64,000 nt of DNA from Anaerostipes faecalis (lineage in GTDB: Bacteria; Bacillota; Clostridia; Lachnospirales; Lachnospiraceae): the NCBI RefSeq assembly GCF_018982945.1, contig NZ_JABRXE010000011.1, forward strand, positions 1 through 64,000, read 5' to 3'. Shown here piece after piece: positions 17,546 to 25,754 of the stretch (the first letter of the stretch is position 1; every line of letters begins with the position of its first letter). Both the position numbers and the translations under genes were made by a program. The notes under the pieces were generated by a model. The model was not told the origin of the DNA, searched no databases, and saw nothing but the letters and a program-made list of their open reading frames with translations.

Positions 17546-18444
17546 TTTCCCGCATCCTCCAGTATCTTGTCTTTCAATCCAGGATCAAATACTCCCTTTT
17601 TCAGCATTTCTATCTCATATTTATATGGCGGATACGATTTTTTCCCATCCGGCTCTTTTATATATGGTGTTTCCAGAATTTTAGGTATGTTCTCAAAATC
17701 CTTATGTTTAACTATACACTCCAGCGCCTCAAATCCAATTTCACCAAATCCCAGATTTTCATGTCTGTCCTTTGCCGCTCCCATAGGATTTTTACTGTCA
17801 TTTATATGAAATACGGCTATCTGATCTTTTCCAATAACCTGATCAAAGGTATTAATAATATCATCAAAATGATTTTTCACATCTAATCCGCTATCGTTCA
17901 CATGACAGGTATCAAAACATACTCTAAGTTTTTCCGGATATTTGACCCCATCATAAATCCGTTTCAGTTCTTCAAATTCACGTCCGATTTCGCTTCCTTT
18001 GCCTGCCATGGTTTCCAATGCAATATGAACCGGTGTTTCTTTGGTAAGAACCTGATTGAGTCCTTCAATCACACGCTCAATCCCCGCATCCGCACCAGCC
18101 CCTACATGGGAACCTGGATGAAGTACCAGAGTAGAGCTTCCCATAGCTGCAGTCCGCTCAATTTCAATCTTCAGAAAATCCACGGCCAGCTGAAATGTCT
18201 CAGGCTTCACAGTATTTGCCAGGTTTATAATATATGGAGCATGGACAACAAATGTCTCGATTCCTGATTCTTTCATCAGTTTCTGTCCTGCCTCTATATT
18301 CAGTTCTTCTATTTTCTTACGTCTTGTATTCTGAGGTGCCCCTGTGTATACCATAAAAGTATTGGCACCATAAGACAGTGCTTCTTTCACAGAGCCAAGG
18401 AACATATCCTTCCCTTTCATTCCAACATGAGATCCTATAAGCAT
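17542..18444 (-). CDS. nfo: Endonuclease IV (AP endonuclease)
   Basis: It cuts DNA 5' to abasic sites in base excision repair. The trinuclear zinc ligands lie in [51 protein letters not shown] with DRHENLG, and LETP, in the family's order. Length 300 aa is slightly longer than E. coli Nfo. GGAG lies before the ATG. It is the first gene of an operon with the MBL hydrolase. Confidence 0.94.
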   Translation of the reverse strand: MLIGSHVGMKGKDMFLGSVKEALSYGANTFMVYTGAPQNTRRKKIEELNIEAGQKLMKESGIETFVVHAPYIINLANTVKPETFQLAVDFLKIEIERTAAMGSSTLVLHPGSHVGAGADAGIERVIEGLNQVLTKETPVHIALETMAGKGSEIGREFEELKRIYDGVKYPEKLRVCFDTCHVNDSGLDVKNHFDDIINTFDQVIGKDQIAVFHINDSKNPMGAAKDRHENLGFGEIGFEALECIVKHKDFENIPKILETPYIKEPDGKKSYPPYKYEIEMLKKGVFDPGLKDKILEDAGK

Positions 18445-18580
18445 AATTTTTTCTCCTCAAATAATATTTTATATCAGATGTTTTCAGCACCTTTACTGCT
18501 GTAAACTGGCTTCATTATAAATGATAACTGGAATAAATCCAATATTTTTTAAAATTCTATAATTTTTTTTGATTTTTTTA

Positions 18581-18609
18581 TTGACTTATATGTAATGCTG
18601 TGCTATTAT
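18581..18609 (+). promoter_or_regulatory. tRNA-Leu operon promoter
   Basis: TTGACT (18581-18586), exactly 17 bases, and TATTAT (18604-18609) lie 11 bases before the first tRNA. It is a strong sigma-A-type match. Confidence 0.75.
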
Positions 18610-18620
18610 AACCTTGTTGC

Positions 18621-18705
18621 GCAGTTGTGGCGGAATTGGCATACGCGCTAGACTAAGGATCTAGTCCGGGTTAACTGGGTAGGGGTTCAAGTCCCCTCAA
18701 CTGCA
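18621..18705 (+). tRNA. tRNA-Leu (anticodon AAG)
   Basis: The acceptor stem GCAGTTG pairs with CAACTGC and the discriminator is A; CCA is not encoded. The anticodon stem CTAGA/TCTAG encloses the loop CTAAGGA, which gives anticodon AAG (codon CUU). A long variable arm, as in type II tRNAs, and the T arm AGGGG-TTCAAGT-CCCCT are clear. A34 would be expected to be edited to inosine. Confidence 0.93.
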
Positions 18706-18709
18706 CTTT

Positions 18710-18793
18710 GCCGATGTGGCGGAATTGGCAGACGCGCTGTCTTCAGGTGGCAGTGAGTGTACGCTCGTGCCGGTTCGAATCCGGCCATCGGCA
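18710..18793 (+). tRNA. tRNA-Leu (anticodon CAG)
   Basis: The acceptor stem GCCGATG pairs with CATCGGC, with discriminator A and no encoded CCA. The anticodon stem CTGTC/GGCAG encloses TTCAGGT, which gives CAG (codon CUG). The T arm is GCCGG-TTCGAAT-CCGGC. It lies four bases after the first tRNA, so the two share a transcript. Confidence 0.94.
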
Positions 18794-18796
18794 CGA

Positions 18797-18824
18797 ACCG
18801 AAGTAGATACTTCGGTTTTTTTTA
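18797..18824 (+). terminator. Terminator of the tRNA-Leu pair
   Basis: AACCGAAGT pairs with ACTTCGGTT over a short loop, followed by a run of eight T. Confidence 0.9.
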
Positions 18825-18861
18825 TTACATAGGAAATTCCTTTGAATTTCCTATGTAATAA
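18822..18861. repeat. Perfect 18-bp palindrome with a 4-base loop
   Basis: TTATTACATAGGAAATTC is followed by CTTT and by its exact complement. The A run after it (on plus) would be a T run for minus-strand transcripts reading out of the XRE gene. It is probably a backup terminator or a small repeat; a related TTCCTATG segment lies at 33766-33773. Confidence 0.7.
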
Positions 18862-18916
18862 AAAACGCTCTGCGCGGATGTGCACGTTACATATTACATA
18901 ATTACATATATTTCAC

Positions 18917-18942
18917 AAAAAATAAAGCGGACAAGAATCCGC
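18917..18942 (-). terminator. Terminator of the second XRE gene
   Basis: On the minus strand, GCGGA...TCCGC forms a hairpin followed by TTTATTTTTTG. It lies just after the XRE stop. A nearly identical hairpin (GCGGACAAGTCCGC with the same tail) lies at 33731-33758. Confidence 0.7.
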
Positions 18943-18955
18943 CCTTAACCAGGAA

Positions 18956-19312
18956 TTAATCCTGGTTTTTTCTTTTTTCTAATAAGCTATCCACCAGACT
19001 GGTCACTGTATTTATGACCACTCTTCGTTCTCCCGCATTACATTGTTCCAGCATAACTTCCATTTCTTTAAAGAAAACATCCTGACGTTTTTCTCTTGGA
19101 TAACTGTCAACTAATAACTGATCTACTGTAACTTCCAGAACTCCAGCAATTATAACAAGAAGTTTCAATGATAATGTTTTAGATGCATTTTCAATATTGG
19201 ACATATGCGTTACAGATATTTCTGCTTTTTCAGCCACATACTCCTGTGTCAAACCCTTTTTCTGTCGTATTTCTCTTATTCTGGCACCCAAAGCTTTGTA
19301 ATCAATTTCCAT
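18956..19312 (-). CDS. XRE-family HTH transcriptional regulator (118 aa)
   Basis: The helix-turn-helix covers residues 6-60 (GLTQEYVAEKAEISVTHMSN marks the two helices). The C-terminal 55 residues are charged and helical, without a known sensor domain. The start is the ATG at 19312, with GGAG seven bases upstream; the longer frame to 19345 lacks a site. It is divergent from the 54-residue membrane peptide at 19470, and the shared 150-base gap is the likely operator region. Confidence 0.85.
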   Translation of the reverse strand: MEIDYKALGARIREIRQKKGLTQEYVAEKAEISVTHMSNIENASKTLSLKLLVIIAGVLEVTVDQLLVDSYPREKRQDVFFKEMEVMLEQCNAGERRVVINTVTSLVDSLLEKRKNQD

Positions 19313-19469
19313 ACATTTTCTCCGTTTCTTTCCACTTATCAACATTCTAGTATGAAAATGATCAACAAATAATAGTCTCTAAGAATACCTTATATTCTTG
19401 TAGTTGATTGTGTCTTTTGATAAAATAACATATGAAGCAATATATTAAACAACGCACGAAAGGTTATAT

Positions 19470-19634
19470 ATGAAGATTTTACACTCCAACTACAAGTATT
19501 TATTTTTAATCCCTATTTTCACTGTAATCACTCTGATTGTAATGCTTATCAGAAGATACCTATGGAAACAAAAACAAGAGTATGCAAAAGCTCTGGTCAA
19601 ACACTGGAAAGATCTATATAAACCTTTCCAATGA
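19470..19634 (+). CDS. Small membrane peptide (54 aa)
   Basis: The ORF opens with an ATG preceded by GAAAGG at six bases. Residues 9-27 are a strong membrane span (YLFLIPIFTVITLIVMLI), followed by a basic stretch (RRYLWKQKQ) and a hydrophilic tail ending KPFQ. The positive-inside pattern suggests a short N-terminus outside and the tail in the cytosol. Its 3' end overlaps the converging M20 gene by 21 bases. I recognise no family. The divergent XRE regulator is the obvious candidate controller. Confidence 0.6.
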   Translation: MKILHSNYKYLFLIPIFTVITLIVMLIRRYLWKQKQEYAKALVKHWKDLYKPFQ

Positions 19635-20714
19635 CAAACTTTTCCACAAAAGAATTCCCTGTTCCATAATTTCATCAGGGAATTCATATTTTGATGTATG
19701 AAGCTGCGGATGATTTTCTCCGGATCCAAGACCAAGGAAAATTCCATCTGTTTCTTTTTGATACCATCCAAAGTCCTCTGACCACCGAAACGGATCATAG
19801 ATTCTCTGACTTTTCCATTGATAATATTGACAGCATTGTTCAACTATTTCCAGAGATTTAATATCATTTGCAGTTTCAGGAAAAACATCCACTTCCTTTA
19901 TCTGATAATTCAATCCATATTTTTCACTATTTTTCTCTGCCAGAGACTTTAGTTCTTCCTTTAGTCTGTCTAAATCTTCTTCTCTTTCACTACGAATAGT
20001 CATCCACACCTCTCCTTTGGATGCTGCCACCCCAAAGGCTTTCTCTCCTATCCTGCTTCCTATGACAGTACATAAAATCATCGGCTTATCTGACTGAGGT
20101 TTTTCATAAATTTCCATGGCTTTTATAAGATCCGCAATGGCGTAAGACGGATTCTTCCCGGCCTCCGGATAGGCTGCATGAGACGGTGCTCCCATGAATG
20201 TAATCTCAAGGCCCATAGATGCACATGCAAAAGTCCCTTCTTTTAGCAAAATACATCCTTTCGGATATCCTGGTATATTGTGAAGTCCATAAATCTTTTC
20301 AACATTTTCCCTTGTTATCACAGATGCACAGGAAACAGCTCCCTCTCCCGTCTCTTCTCCATGCTGAAAGATCAGAACAATATTTTTACCGCATATTTCC
20401 CCTTCCAGTTCCAATGCAAGACCACATAATATTGCACTATGCCCATCATGACCGCATAAATGCTTTGCTTCCCCGCTGTCTGATGAAACCCCGTCAAAAT
20501 CCCCTCGAAATGCCAGAGTCCTTTTAGCATATTTTTCTCTATGAACTGCATAGAACCATTTTCCGCAGTCATGAATCTCCATTGAAGTATTTGTTCTGAT
20601 AAATTCCATCAGTATCTTTTTTGTTTTTATTTCCTGTCCTGAAAATTCCGGGGTATTATGTAACTGTTTTCTCAATAATATACATTTCTCCAATGTACTT
20701 TCCTTTAAAGTCAT
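19614..20714 (-). CDS. M20-family amidohydrolase (N-acyl amino acid hydrolase type)
   Basis: It is a zinc peptidase-like enzyme of the M20D/HipO group that hydrolyses N-acylated amino acids or related amides; the true substrate is unknown. Metal-site segments are HLCGHDGHSAI, FQHGEETGEGA and GLHNIPGYP, with a dimerisation domain between. The ATG at 20714 is chosen because GGTGA lies six bases upstream; a TTG four codons earlier is an alternative. 366 aa is normal. No signal peptide is seen. Confidence 0.88.
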   Translation of the reverse strand: MTLKESTLEKCILLRKQLHNTPEFSGQEIKTKKILMEFIRTNTSMEIHDCGKWFYAVHREKYAKRTLAFRGDFDGVSSDSGEAKHLCGHDGHSAILCGLALELEGEICGKNIVLIFQHGEETGEGAVSCASVITRENVEKIYGLHNIPGYPKGCILLKEGTFACASMGLEITFMGAPSHAAYPEAGKNPSYAIADLIKAMEIYEKPQSDKPMILCTVIGSRIGEKAFGVAASKGEVWMTIRSEREEDLDRLKEELKSLAEKNSEKYGLNYQIKEVDVFPETANDIKSLEIVEQCCQYYQWKSQRIYDPFRWSEDFGWYQKETDGIFLGLGSGENHPQLHTSKYEFPDEIMEQGILLWKSLSLERFI

Positions 20715-20791
20715 TTTCTTCACCAATCTTTCATGTCTGTCTTACTTGTAAATTACTGATATATATTTTAATCCCCTTTCCATAGAAATGC

Positions 20792-20818
20792 AAAAAGGAA
20801 TCTCTTTCGAGATTCCCC
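20792..20818 (-). terminator. Terminator of the NlpC/P60 gene
   Basis: GGGAATCTC pairs with GAGATTCC across GAAA on the minus strand, followed by TTTTTG. Confidence 0.85.
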
Positions 20819-20822
20819 TTTT

Positions 20823-21899
20823 TTATTGAATAATTCTTCTTGCACAAACCGGAGTTCTGTAAAATGCGTTGGAAATTTTAATTCCACCTTTTGGATATGG
20901 TGCAGAATTGCTGGCATGAACAACCTGGCCGCCTCCAATATACATAGCTACATGATTGATTCCGCCTTTATCTCCATAGAATAATAAATCTCCAGCTCTT
21001 AAATTGCTGGTTGAAACTGCAACTCCTTCTGATGCCTGTGAGCTTGATGTACGACTGATGCTATAACCAAATTTAGCAAGTATCTGCTGTGTAAAACCAG
21101 AACAGTCAATTCCTCCTGTCAGACTGTTTCCTCCATAACGATATGGATTTCCAACAAACTGCTGCGCATAATTGGCAACCTTCTGTCCAATGGAAGATCC
21201 TGATACTGAAGATGCTGATACCGAAGATCCAGATGCTGAAGATCCGGAATCAGCTGCAGATGTACCTGTTGTACCGGATGTAGATGTTTGTGCTGCTGCC
21301 GCAGCCTTTGCTGCTTTCTCAGCCGCTATTTCCTTCATGGATTTTGCTTTTCCAAAAGAATATGTTACCTGTGCATAATCCTTGGAAATATATCCTGTTT
21401 TTCCATCTACTTTAATTTTAGCCCAATCCTCAGACTGCTTCTTTACACTATAAGTTTCATTTTCTGAAACCAGTCCGATTATTTTTGAATCAGTTGATGC
21501 TTTCTTTCGTACACGTAAAGTCTGTGTTGTTACTTTAGCAACTTTTTTCACATTTTCCTTTGCGTACTCTTTAATATCATCTCCATATACCAGATATTTA
21601 TTATTTACATATCCGGTAACATTTCCTGATTTTACCTTTGTCCACTGGCTGCCTTTTTTAATTACATCGGCAATATTCCCTTTTTTCAGTTTGCCAATAA
21701 TTTCTGCATCCAGACTTCCTTTTTTTCTTATATTCAATGTGGTATCAGAATTAATATCTGCCACAGCCTTCCCAGCATATTTGCTTTCGGATTGTTTCTG
21801 GCTTGTTTCTTTTTCTGCCGCAGCCGCCGGAGTGGTTGTAAGAACACTTCCTGCCAGTGCCACAACAGCCATGGACAATCTCATTTTCTTAATAATCAT
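20823..21899 (-). CDS. Secreted SH3-domain NlpC/P60 peptidoglycan endopeptidase
   Basis: It cuts peptide stems of peptidoglycan outside the cell. A signal peptide covers residues 1-28 with an AAAA cleavage region. Two SH3b domains lie at about 46-105 and 120-178, each with LNIRKK- or LRVRKK-like openings. An Ala- then Ser-rich linker runs to about 235. The NlpC/P60 domain covers 238-358 with catalytic C266 (DCSGF), H316 (NHVAMYIGG) and H328 (VVHAS). AGGAGG lies before the ATG. A WalR-type site upstream suggests control by the cell-wall two-component system. Confidence 0.94.
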   Translation of the reverse strand: MIIKKMRLSMAVVALAGSVLTTTPAAAAEKETSQKQSESKYAGKAVADINSDTTLNIRKKGSLDAEIIGKLKKGNIADVIKKGSQWTKVKSGNVTGYVNNKYLVYGDDIKEYAKENVKKVAKVTTQTLRVRKKASTDSKIIGLVSENETYSVKKQSEDWAKIKVDGKTGYISKDYAQVTYSFGKAKSMKEIAAEKAAKAAAAAQTSTSGTTGTSAADSGSSASGSSVSASSVSGSSIGQKVANYAQQFVGNPYRYGGNSLTGGIDCSGFTQQILAKFGYSISRTSSSQASEGVAVSTSNLRAGDLLFYGDKGGINHVAMYIGGGQVVHASNSAPYPKGGIKISNAFYRTPVCARRIIQ

Positions 21900-21911
21900 A
21901 TGTTTCCTCCT

Positions 21912-22037
21912 AAGATGTTACAAAATTGTTAACTCGAACATGTATTGTATTATAACACTTTAAAAATGAATGTCAACAGTTTCCCAATATTTTATGTAAT
22001 ATTTTTGTAACAATTTTGCGATATTTTGTAACATCTT
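21912..22037. repeat. Perfect 15-bp inverted repeat upstream of the NlpC/P60 gene
   Basis: AAGATGTTACAAAAT at 21912-21926 and its exact complement ATTTTGTAACATCTT at 22023-22037 are 96 bases apart and enclose the promoter region. Each arm holds one TGTAAC half-site of the WalR type. Confidence 0.75.
21995..22011 (+). promoter_or_regulatory. WalR (YycF)-type binding site
   Basis: TGTAAT, five bases, TGTAAC fits exactly the consensus TGTWAH-N5-TGTWAH. WalR controls wall hydrolases in Firmicutes, and the downstream gene is one. It lies about 95-110 bases before the start codon. Confidence 0.6.
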
Positions 22038-22102
22038 GTCAGATAATGGTATTTTATGGAATATTCATCTGAAAAAGAAGAAAAAGTAATAAATTTTCAT
22101 CA

Positions 22103-23380
22103 CTATCCCATGATTCTCCTGGAAATCTCATCAGCCTTTTTATAAATTTCATCGGGAGCAGTTCCAATATAATACTCCCCATTTTCATATAAAATTTTCC
22201 CTGCAACCATGGTCATTTCTACATTCTGTTTACTTCCGCTATATACAAGGTTCTTCTGGATATTATGCACCGGCTGCATATTTGGCTGGTTAAGATCAAT
22301 CATAATCAGATCTGCCTGTTTTCCTTTAGCAAGAATATCACAATCTGTAAGATTCATTGCTTTGGCTCCTCCAACTGTAGCCATTTTAAGGACCTGTTTT
22401 GCATCCACAACAGAAGCATCCTCTTCTCTGTACTTTGCCAATGCTGTCACTAAAAACATTTCTCTGAACATATCCAGACAATTATTACTTGCCGGTCCAT
22501 CTGTTCCAATGGCAAGATTAATTCCTTTATCCAGTATTCTGGCAACAGGTGCAATTCCACTTGCCAGCTTCAGATTAGACGCCGGATTTGTCACAACCGT
22601 CATATTCCTCTTTTTCACGATTTCCAGATCTTCCTCTGTCATGTGAACACAATGATATAACCCTCCGCCATATTCAAACAGTCCCAGACTATCCATATAA
22701 GCTGTAGGTGTCATTCCGGTCTTTTTCAGGCATTGCTCAACCTCCGGCTGCCCTTCTGAATTATGTGTATAAACCGGTGCATGATATGCCTGTACAAGTT
22801 TCGCCATTCCCTGAAGATTTTCTTTACAGTTGGTATATTCTGCATGAAATCCCAGTTCAAAATGCACCAGACTTTCCTTTTCCTGATACTTCCGGTACCA
22901 CTGCTCCATTTCCTCCAGGGACTGGGTAAAATCATTTAACGCCCCTGTCATTACCGTTCTAAATCCACAGTCAATGGACGCCTGGGCTATGGTATCCGGT
23001 GTCAGATACATATCAAAATTTGCCGTAATTCCACTGGTCAGATACTCCATAATGGCAAGTTTTGATAAATGATAAATATCTTCCGGAGTCAATTTTGCCT
23101 CATAAGGAAAAACTTGCTCATTAAGCCATTGCAGCAAAGGCAGATCGTCCGCATGAGATCTTAAAAAAGTCATTGCAGAATGAGTATGAGCATTTTTAAA
23201 TCCAGGCATGATAAGATTTCCTTTGGCATTAATCTGTCGATCCCATTGGTTTTGGGCTGCTTTTTCAGGAATCATATCCCCAATGTAAGATATTTTCCCG
23301 TCTCTAATCCACAATTCTCCATCAAAAACCGGCATTTCATCTTCCATAGTTAAAATTCTGGCATTATAGATTCGTATCAT
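22103..23380 (-). CDS. mtaD: 5'-methylthioadenosine/S-adenosylhomocysteine deaminase-type amidohydrolase
   Basis: It is a metal-dependent deaminase of the MtaD/SsnA/TrzN group acting on adenine nucleosides. The HxH metal motif is H65-T-H67 in NAHTHSAM; further ligands are seen in HNSEGQPEVE and in GTDGPASNN. 425 aa is normal. It directly follows pnp (21-base gap); deamination and then phosphorolysis of purine nucleosides form a coherent salvage pair. The exact substrate is inferred. Confidence 0.87.
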   Translation of the reverse strand: MIRIYNARILTMEDEMPVFDGELWIRDGKISYIGDMIPEKAAQNQWDRQINAKGNLIMPGFKNAHTHSAMTFLRSHADDLPLLQWLNEQVFPYEAKLTPEDIYHLSKLAIMEYLTSGITANFDMYLTPDTIAQASIDCGFRTVMTGALNDFTQSLEEMEQWYRKYQEKESLVHFELGFHAEYTNCKENLQGMAKLVQAYHAPVYTHNSEGQPEVEQCLKKTGMTPTAYMDSLGLFEYGGGLYHCVHMTEEDLEIVKKRNMTVVTNPASNLKLASGIAPVARILDKGINLAIGTDGPASNNCLDMFREMFLVTALAKYREEDASVVDAKQVLKMATVGGAKAMNLTDCDILAKGKQADLIMIDLNQPNMQPVHNIQKNLVYSGSKQNVEMTMVAGKILYENGEYYIGTAPDEIYKKADEISRRIMG

Positions 23381-23401
23381 ATTTTCCCCTTCTTTCTAAT
23401 G

Positions 23402-24238
23402 CTATAAAAGACCTGCACCAATTTTCTCTATTGATTTTGTTATCAGCCGTTTAAATTCTGGCGCTGCTTTATCTGCCATTTCCTGCACTTCCTTATGACT
23501 TAACGGCTGTCCACTGATTCCTGCCGCCTGATTGGAGATACAGGAGATTCCACAGATTTTCATTCCCATATGATTGGCTGCTATAGCCTCACACACTGTA
23601 CTCATACCTACAGCATCCGCATCCATGGCACTGCACATACGAATTTCAGCTGGAGTCTCAAAATTAGGGCCTGTAAGCTGTATATAAACACCTTCTCGAA
23701 GAGGGATTCCCAGCTCCTTTGATACTTCTCTTAGAATATCCTGAAGCTGCTTATCATATACCTCACTCATATCCGGAAATCTTTCACCTAACCGGTCATC
23801 ATTTGGTCCAATAAGAGGAGACGGCACAAAGCAGGATATGTGATCGGTAATCATCATAAAATCCCCGGCACGAAAATCCGGATGAATTCCTCCTGCCGCA
23901 TTGGTCAAAAATAAAACCTGTGCTCCCATTTTTTTCATCAATCTAACAGGAAGTACCACATCATCCATGGAATATCCTTCGTAGTAATGAACTCTTCCCT
24001 GCATAACCACAACAGGCACATCTTCCACATAGCCAAAAACAAATCTTCCTTTATGCCCTGGTACCGTAGACACAGGAAACCCTTCAATTTCATGATAATC
24101 CACAGTATCCTCAATCTGAATAGTCTCCGCAAAATCACCCAGACCGGATCCTAAGATCAATGCAACTTTCGGCATAAAATCTGTCTTTTTACGAATACTG
24201 TCATAACATTGATTTAATTTCTCATATACCTGACTCAT
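23402..24238 (-). CDS. punA: Purine-nucleoside phosphorylase (PunA type)
   Basis: It splits inosine and guanosine nucleosides with phosphate into base and ribose-1-phosphate. The trimeric PNP family is shown by LGSGLGDFA, the phosphate-binding TVPGHKGRF, QGRVHYYEGY, and the NAAGGI base-site strand; MCSAMDADAVGMSTV is the distal substrate segment. 278 aa is usual. GGAAGGAG lies before the ATG. It is the first gene of the pnp-mtaD unit. Confidence 0.93.
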   Translation of the reverse strand: MSQVYEKLNQCYDSIRKKTDFMPKVALILGSGLGDFAETIQIEDTVDYHEIEGFPVSTVPGHKGRFVFGYVEDVPVVVMQGRVHYYEGYSMDDVVLPVRLMKKMGAQVLFLTNAAGGIHPDFRAGDFMMITDHISCFVPSPLIGPNDDRLGERFPDMSEVYDKQLQDILREVSKELGIPLREGVYIQLTGPNFETPAEIRMCSAMDADAVGMSTVCEAIAANHMGMKICGISCISNQAAGISGQPLSHKEVQEMADKAAPEFKRLITKSIEKIGAGLL

Positions 24239-24274
24239 TATTATCTCCTTCCTGAAACCTTTTTGTTTCTTTTT

Positions 24275-24280
24275 ATTATA
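24275..24280 (-). promoter_or_regulatory. Extended -10 of the pnp operon
   Basis: TGATATAAT on the minus strand contains a perfect TATAAT preceded by a TG dinucleotide. No good -35 is seen. It lies between the rplT terminator and pnp. Confidence 0.4.
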
Positions 24281-24320
24281 TCACAGCAGATCGTTTTTTA
24301 TATCATAAGCAGGTTTCTAT

Positions 24321-24354
24321 AAAACAAAAAACTGCCCACACAATCGTGGACAGC
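24321..24354 (-). terminator. Terminator of infC-rpmI-rplT
   Basis: CTGTCCAC pairs with GTGGGCAG (one G-T wobble) around GATTGT, followed by TTTTTTGTTTT on the minus strand. Confidence 0.9.
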
Positions 24355-24378
24355 TTTTATCGTAAGCTTATAAAAATA

Positions 24379-24735
24379 TTAAGCTAATTTTTCTTTTGCA
24401 ACTTCTACTAATGCTGTAAATGCTGCTGGTTCGCTGATAGCCATTTCAGATAACATTTTTCTGTTGATATCTACACCAGCTAATTTTAATCCATGCATAA
24501 ATTTGCTGTAAGAAAGTCCGTTCATTCTTGCTGCTGCGTTGATACGAGCAATCCATAACTGTCTGAACTGACGTTTTCTCTGTTTTCTACCTGCATAAGA
24601 ACTTGTTAAAGCTCTCATTACAGACTGTTTAGCTACTCTATACTGTTTAGATCTGGCTCCTCTGTATCCTTTAGCCAGTTTTAATACTCTGTTATGTTTT
24701 TTCTTTGCGTTCATTCCGCCTTTAATTCTTGCCAT
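24379..24735 (-). CDS. rplT: 50S ribosomal protein L20
   Basis: It is a large-subunit assembly protein that also represses its own operon in Firmicutes. The basic N-terminus ([20 protein letters not shown]) and the [11 protein letters not shown] block are diagnostic. Length 118 aa. It is the last gene of the infC operon. Confidence 0.98.
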   Translation of the reverse strand: MARIKGGMNAKKKHNRVLKLAKGYRGARSKQYRVAKQSVMRALTSSYAGRKQRKRQFRQLWIARINAAARMNGLSYSKFMHGLKLAGVDINRKMLSEMAISEPAAFTALVEVAKEKLA

Positions 24736-24763
24736 TTCTTACGTTCCTCCTTAAACAATCGAT

Positions 24764-24961
24764 CTACAGATATGGTAAAATCTTCTTCATATTCTTTTCG
24801 TTTGTTGCATCTGTCATTGCAGCTTTTCTTAAATTTCTCTTTCTCTTAGGAGATTTCTTTGTTAAGATATGGCTCTTGTATGCCTTATTTCTTTTTAATT
24901 TTCCTGTTCCTGTCTTTTTAAATCTTTTTGCAGCTGCTCTACATGTCTTCATTTTTGGCAT
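24764..24961 (-). CDS. rpmI: 50S ribosomal protein L35
   Basis: It is a 65-residue, very basic protein starting [20 protein letters not shown], typical of L35. AAGGAGG precedes the ATG. It is the middle gene of infC-rpmI-rplT. Confidence 0.98.
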   Translation of the reverse strand: MPKMKTCRAAAKRFKKTGTGKLKRNKAYKSHILTKKSPKRKRNLRKAAMTDATNEKNMKKILPYL

Positions 24962-25015
24962 GGTGATTTCCTCCTTAAATCCTATTGTATCTACTCATAT
25001 TCGAATATTGCTCCA

Positions 25016-25522
25016 TTAGTTCTTTGGAGCTAAAAACATAGTCATGCTTCTTCCTTCAAATTTCGGCTTCTTATCGATTGTCGCGATATCTTCCAACTCT
25101 TTTGCAAAATCATCCAGAATTACTTTGCTGGAATTCACATGTGCAAGCTCTCTTCCTCTGAATCGAAGGGTAACTTTTACTCGTGCTCCTTTTGCAAGGA
25201 ATTTTCTTGCATGATTAATCTTGGTATTCAAGTCGTTGGTGTCAATATTTGGTGACATACGAACTTCCTTGATATCGATGACTTTCTGTTTCTTTTTCGC
25301 CAGCTTTTCTTTACGAGTCTGTTCATATTTGTACTTACCATAATCAATAATCTTACAAACCGGTGGTTTTGCTTTCGGTGAAATCTTCACCAAGTCAAGC
25401 CCTGCCTCGTCAGCTAACTTCTGTGCTTCCCTTGCGGACATAATCCCAAGCTGTTCGCCATCATTAGAGATCAGTCTTACTTCTTTATCTCTGATCTGTC
25501 CGTTAATCATTAAATCGCTAAT
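25016..25522 (-). CDS. infC: Translation initiation factor IF-3, with an AUU start codon
   Basis: It prevents subunit joining and checks the initiator codon. The N-domain (NGQIRDKEVRLI) and C-domain (VTLRFRGREL) are clear. An internal ATG at 25510 lies 19 bases from the Shine-Dalgarno site. An in-frame ATT at 25520-25522 lies seven bases after GGAGGT and gives the usual N-terminus (ISDLMINGQIR). AUU initiation is the known self-regulatory start of infC in other bacteria. Length is then 168 aa. A leader with an attenuator precedes it. Confidence 0.95.
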   Translation of the reverse strand: MSDLMINGQIRDKEVRLISNDGEQLGIMSAREAQKLADEAGLDLVKISPKAKPPVCKIIDYGKYKYEQTRKEKLAKKKQKVIDIKEVRMSPNIDTNDLNTKINHARKFLAKGARVKVTLRFRGRELAHVNSSKVILDDFAKELEDIATIDKKPKFEGRSMTMFLAPKN

Positions 25523-25534
25523 AATCTACACCTC

Positions 25535-25748
25535 CATTAATAATTCGCTCTTAATAATTGAACAAAATCCCTTGTTTCACGAGAAATCCAATGAAACAAA
25601 AAAGTGGATAGTTACAAGACTATCCACATAAATTCAAGCATGATCAAAATATATCATATTCTTAAATATTAACCCAAGTCACTGTAACCCTTCGTGCTAA
25701 GGTGAGAGTGGATACTCTTCTTTCTTGTTATAATTGCTCCACGCAACT
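25535..25748 (-). ncRNA. L20-type attenuator leader of infC-rpmI-rplT
   Basis: The leader runs for about 220 bases from the promoter to infC. It contains a terminator at 25598-25627 (GTGGATAGT pairing with ACTATCCAC, then TTTTTT). Upstream, TATCCAC at 25709-25715 can pair with the 5' arm GTGGATA of the terminator, giving an antiterminator. A second hairpin (GTTTCA with TGAAAC) lies at about 25577-25596. This layout matches the Firmicutes L20 leader, where L20 binding favours termination. Confidence 0.75.
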
Positions 25749-25754
25749 TCTGAT

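Noticed and set aside
19490-19843. 117-codon minus-strand open frame
   Set aside because: It overlaps the M20 amidohydrolase in another frame and the better-supported small plus-strand ORF; no start site supports it.
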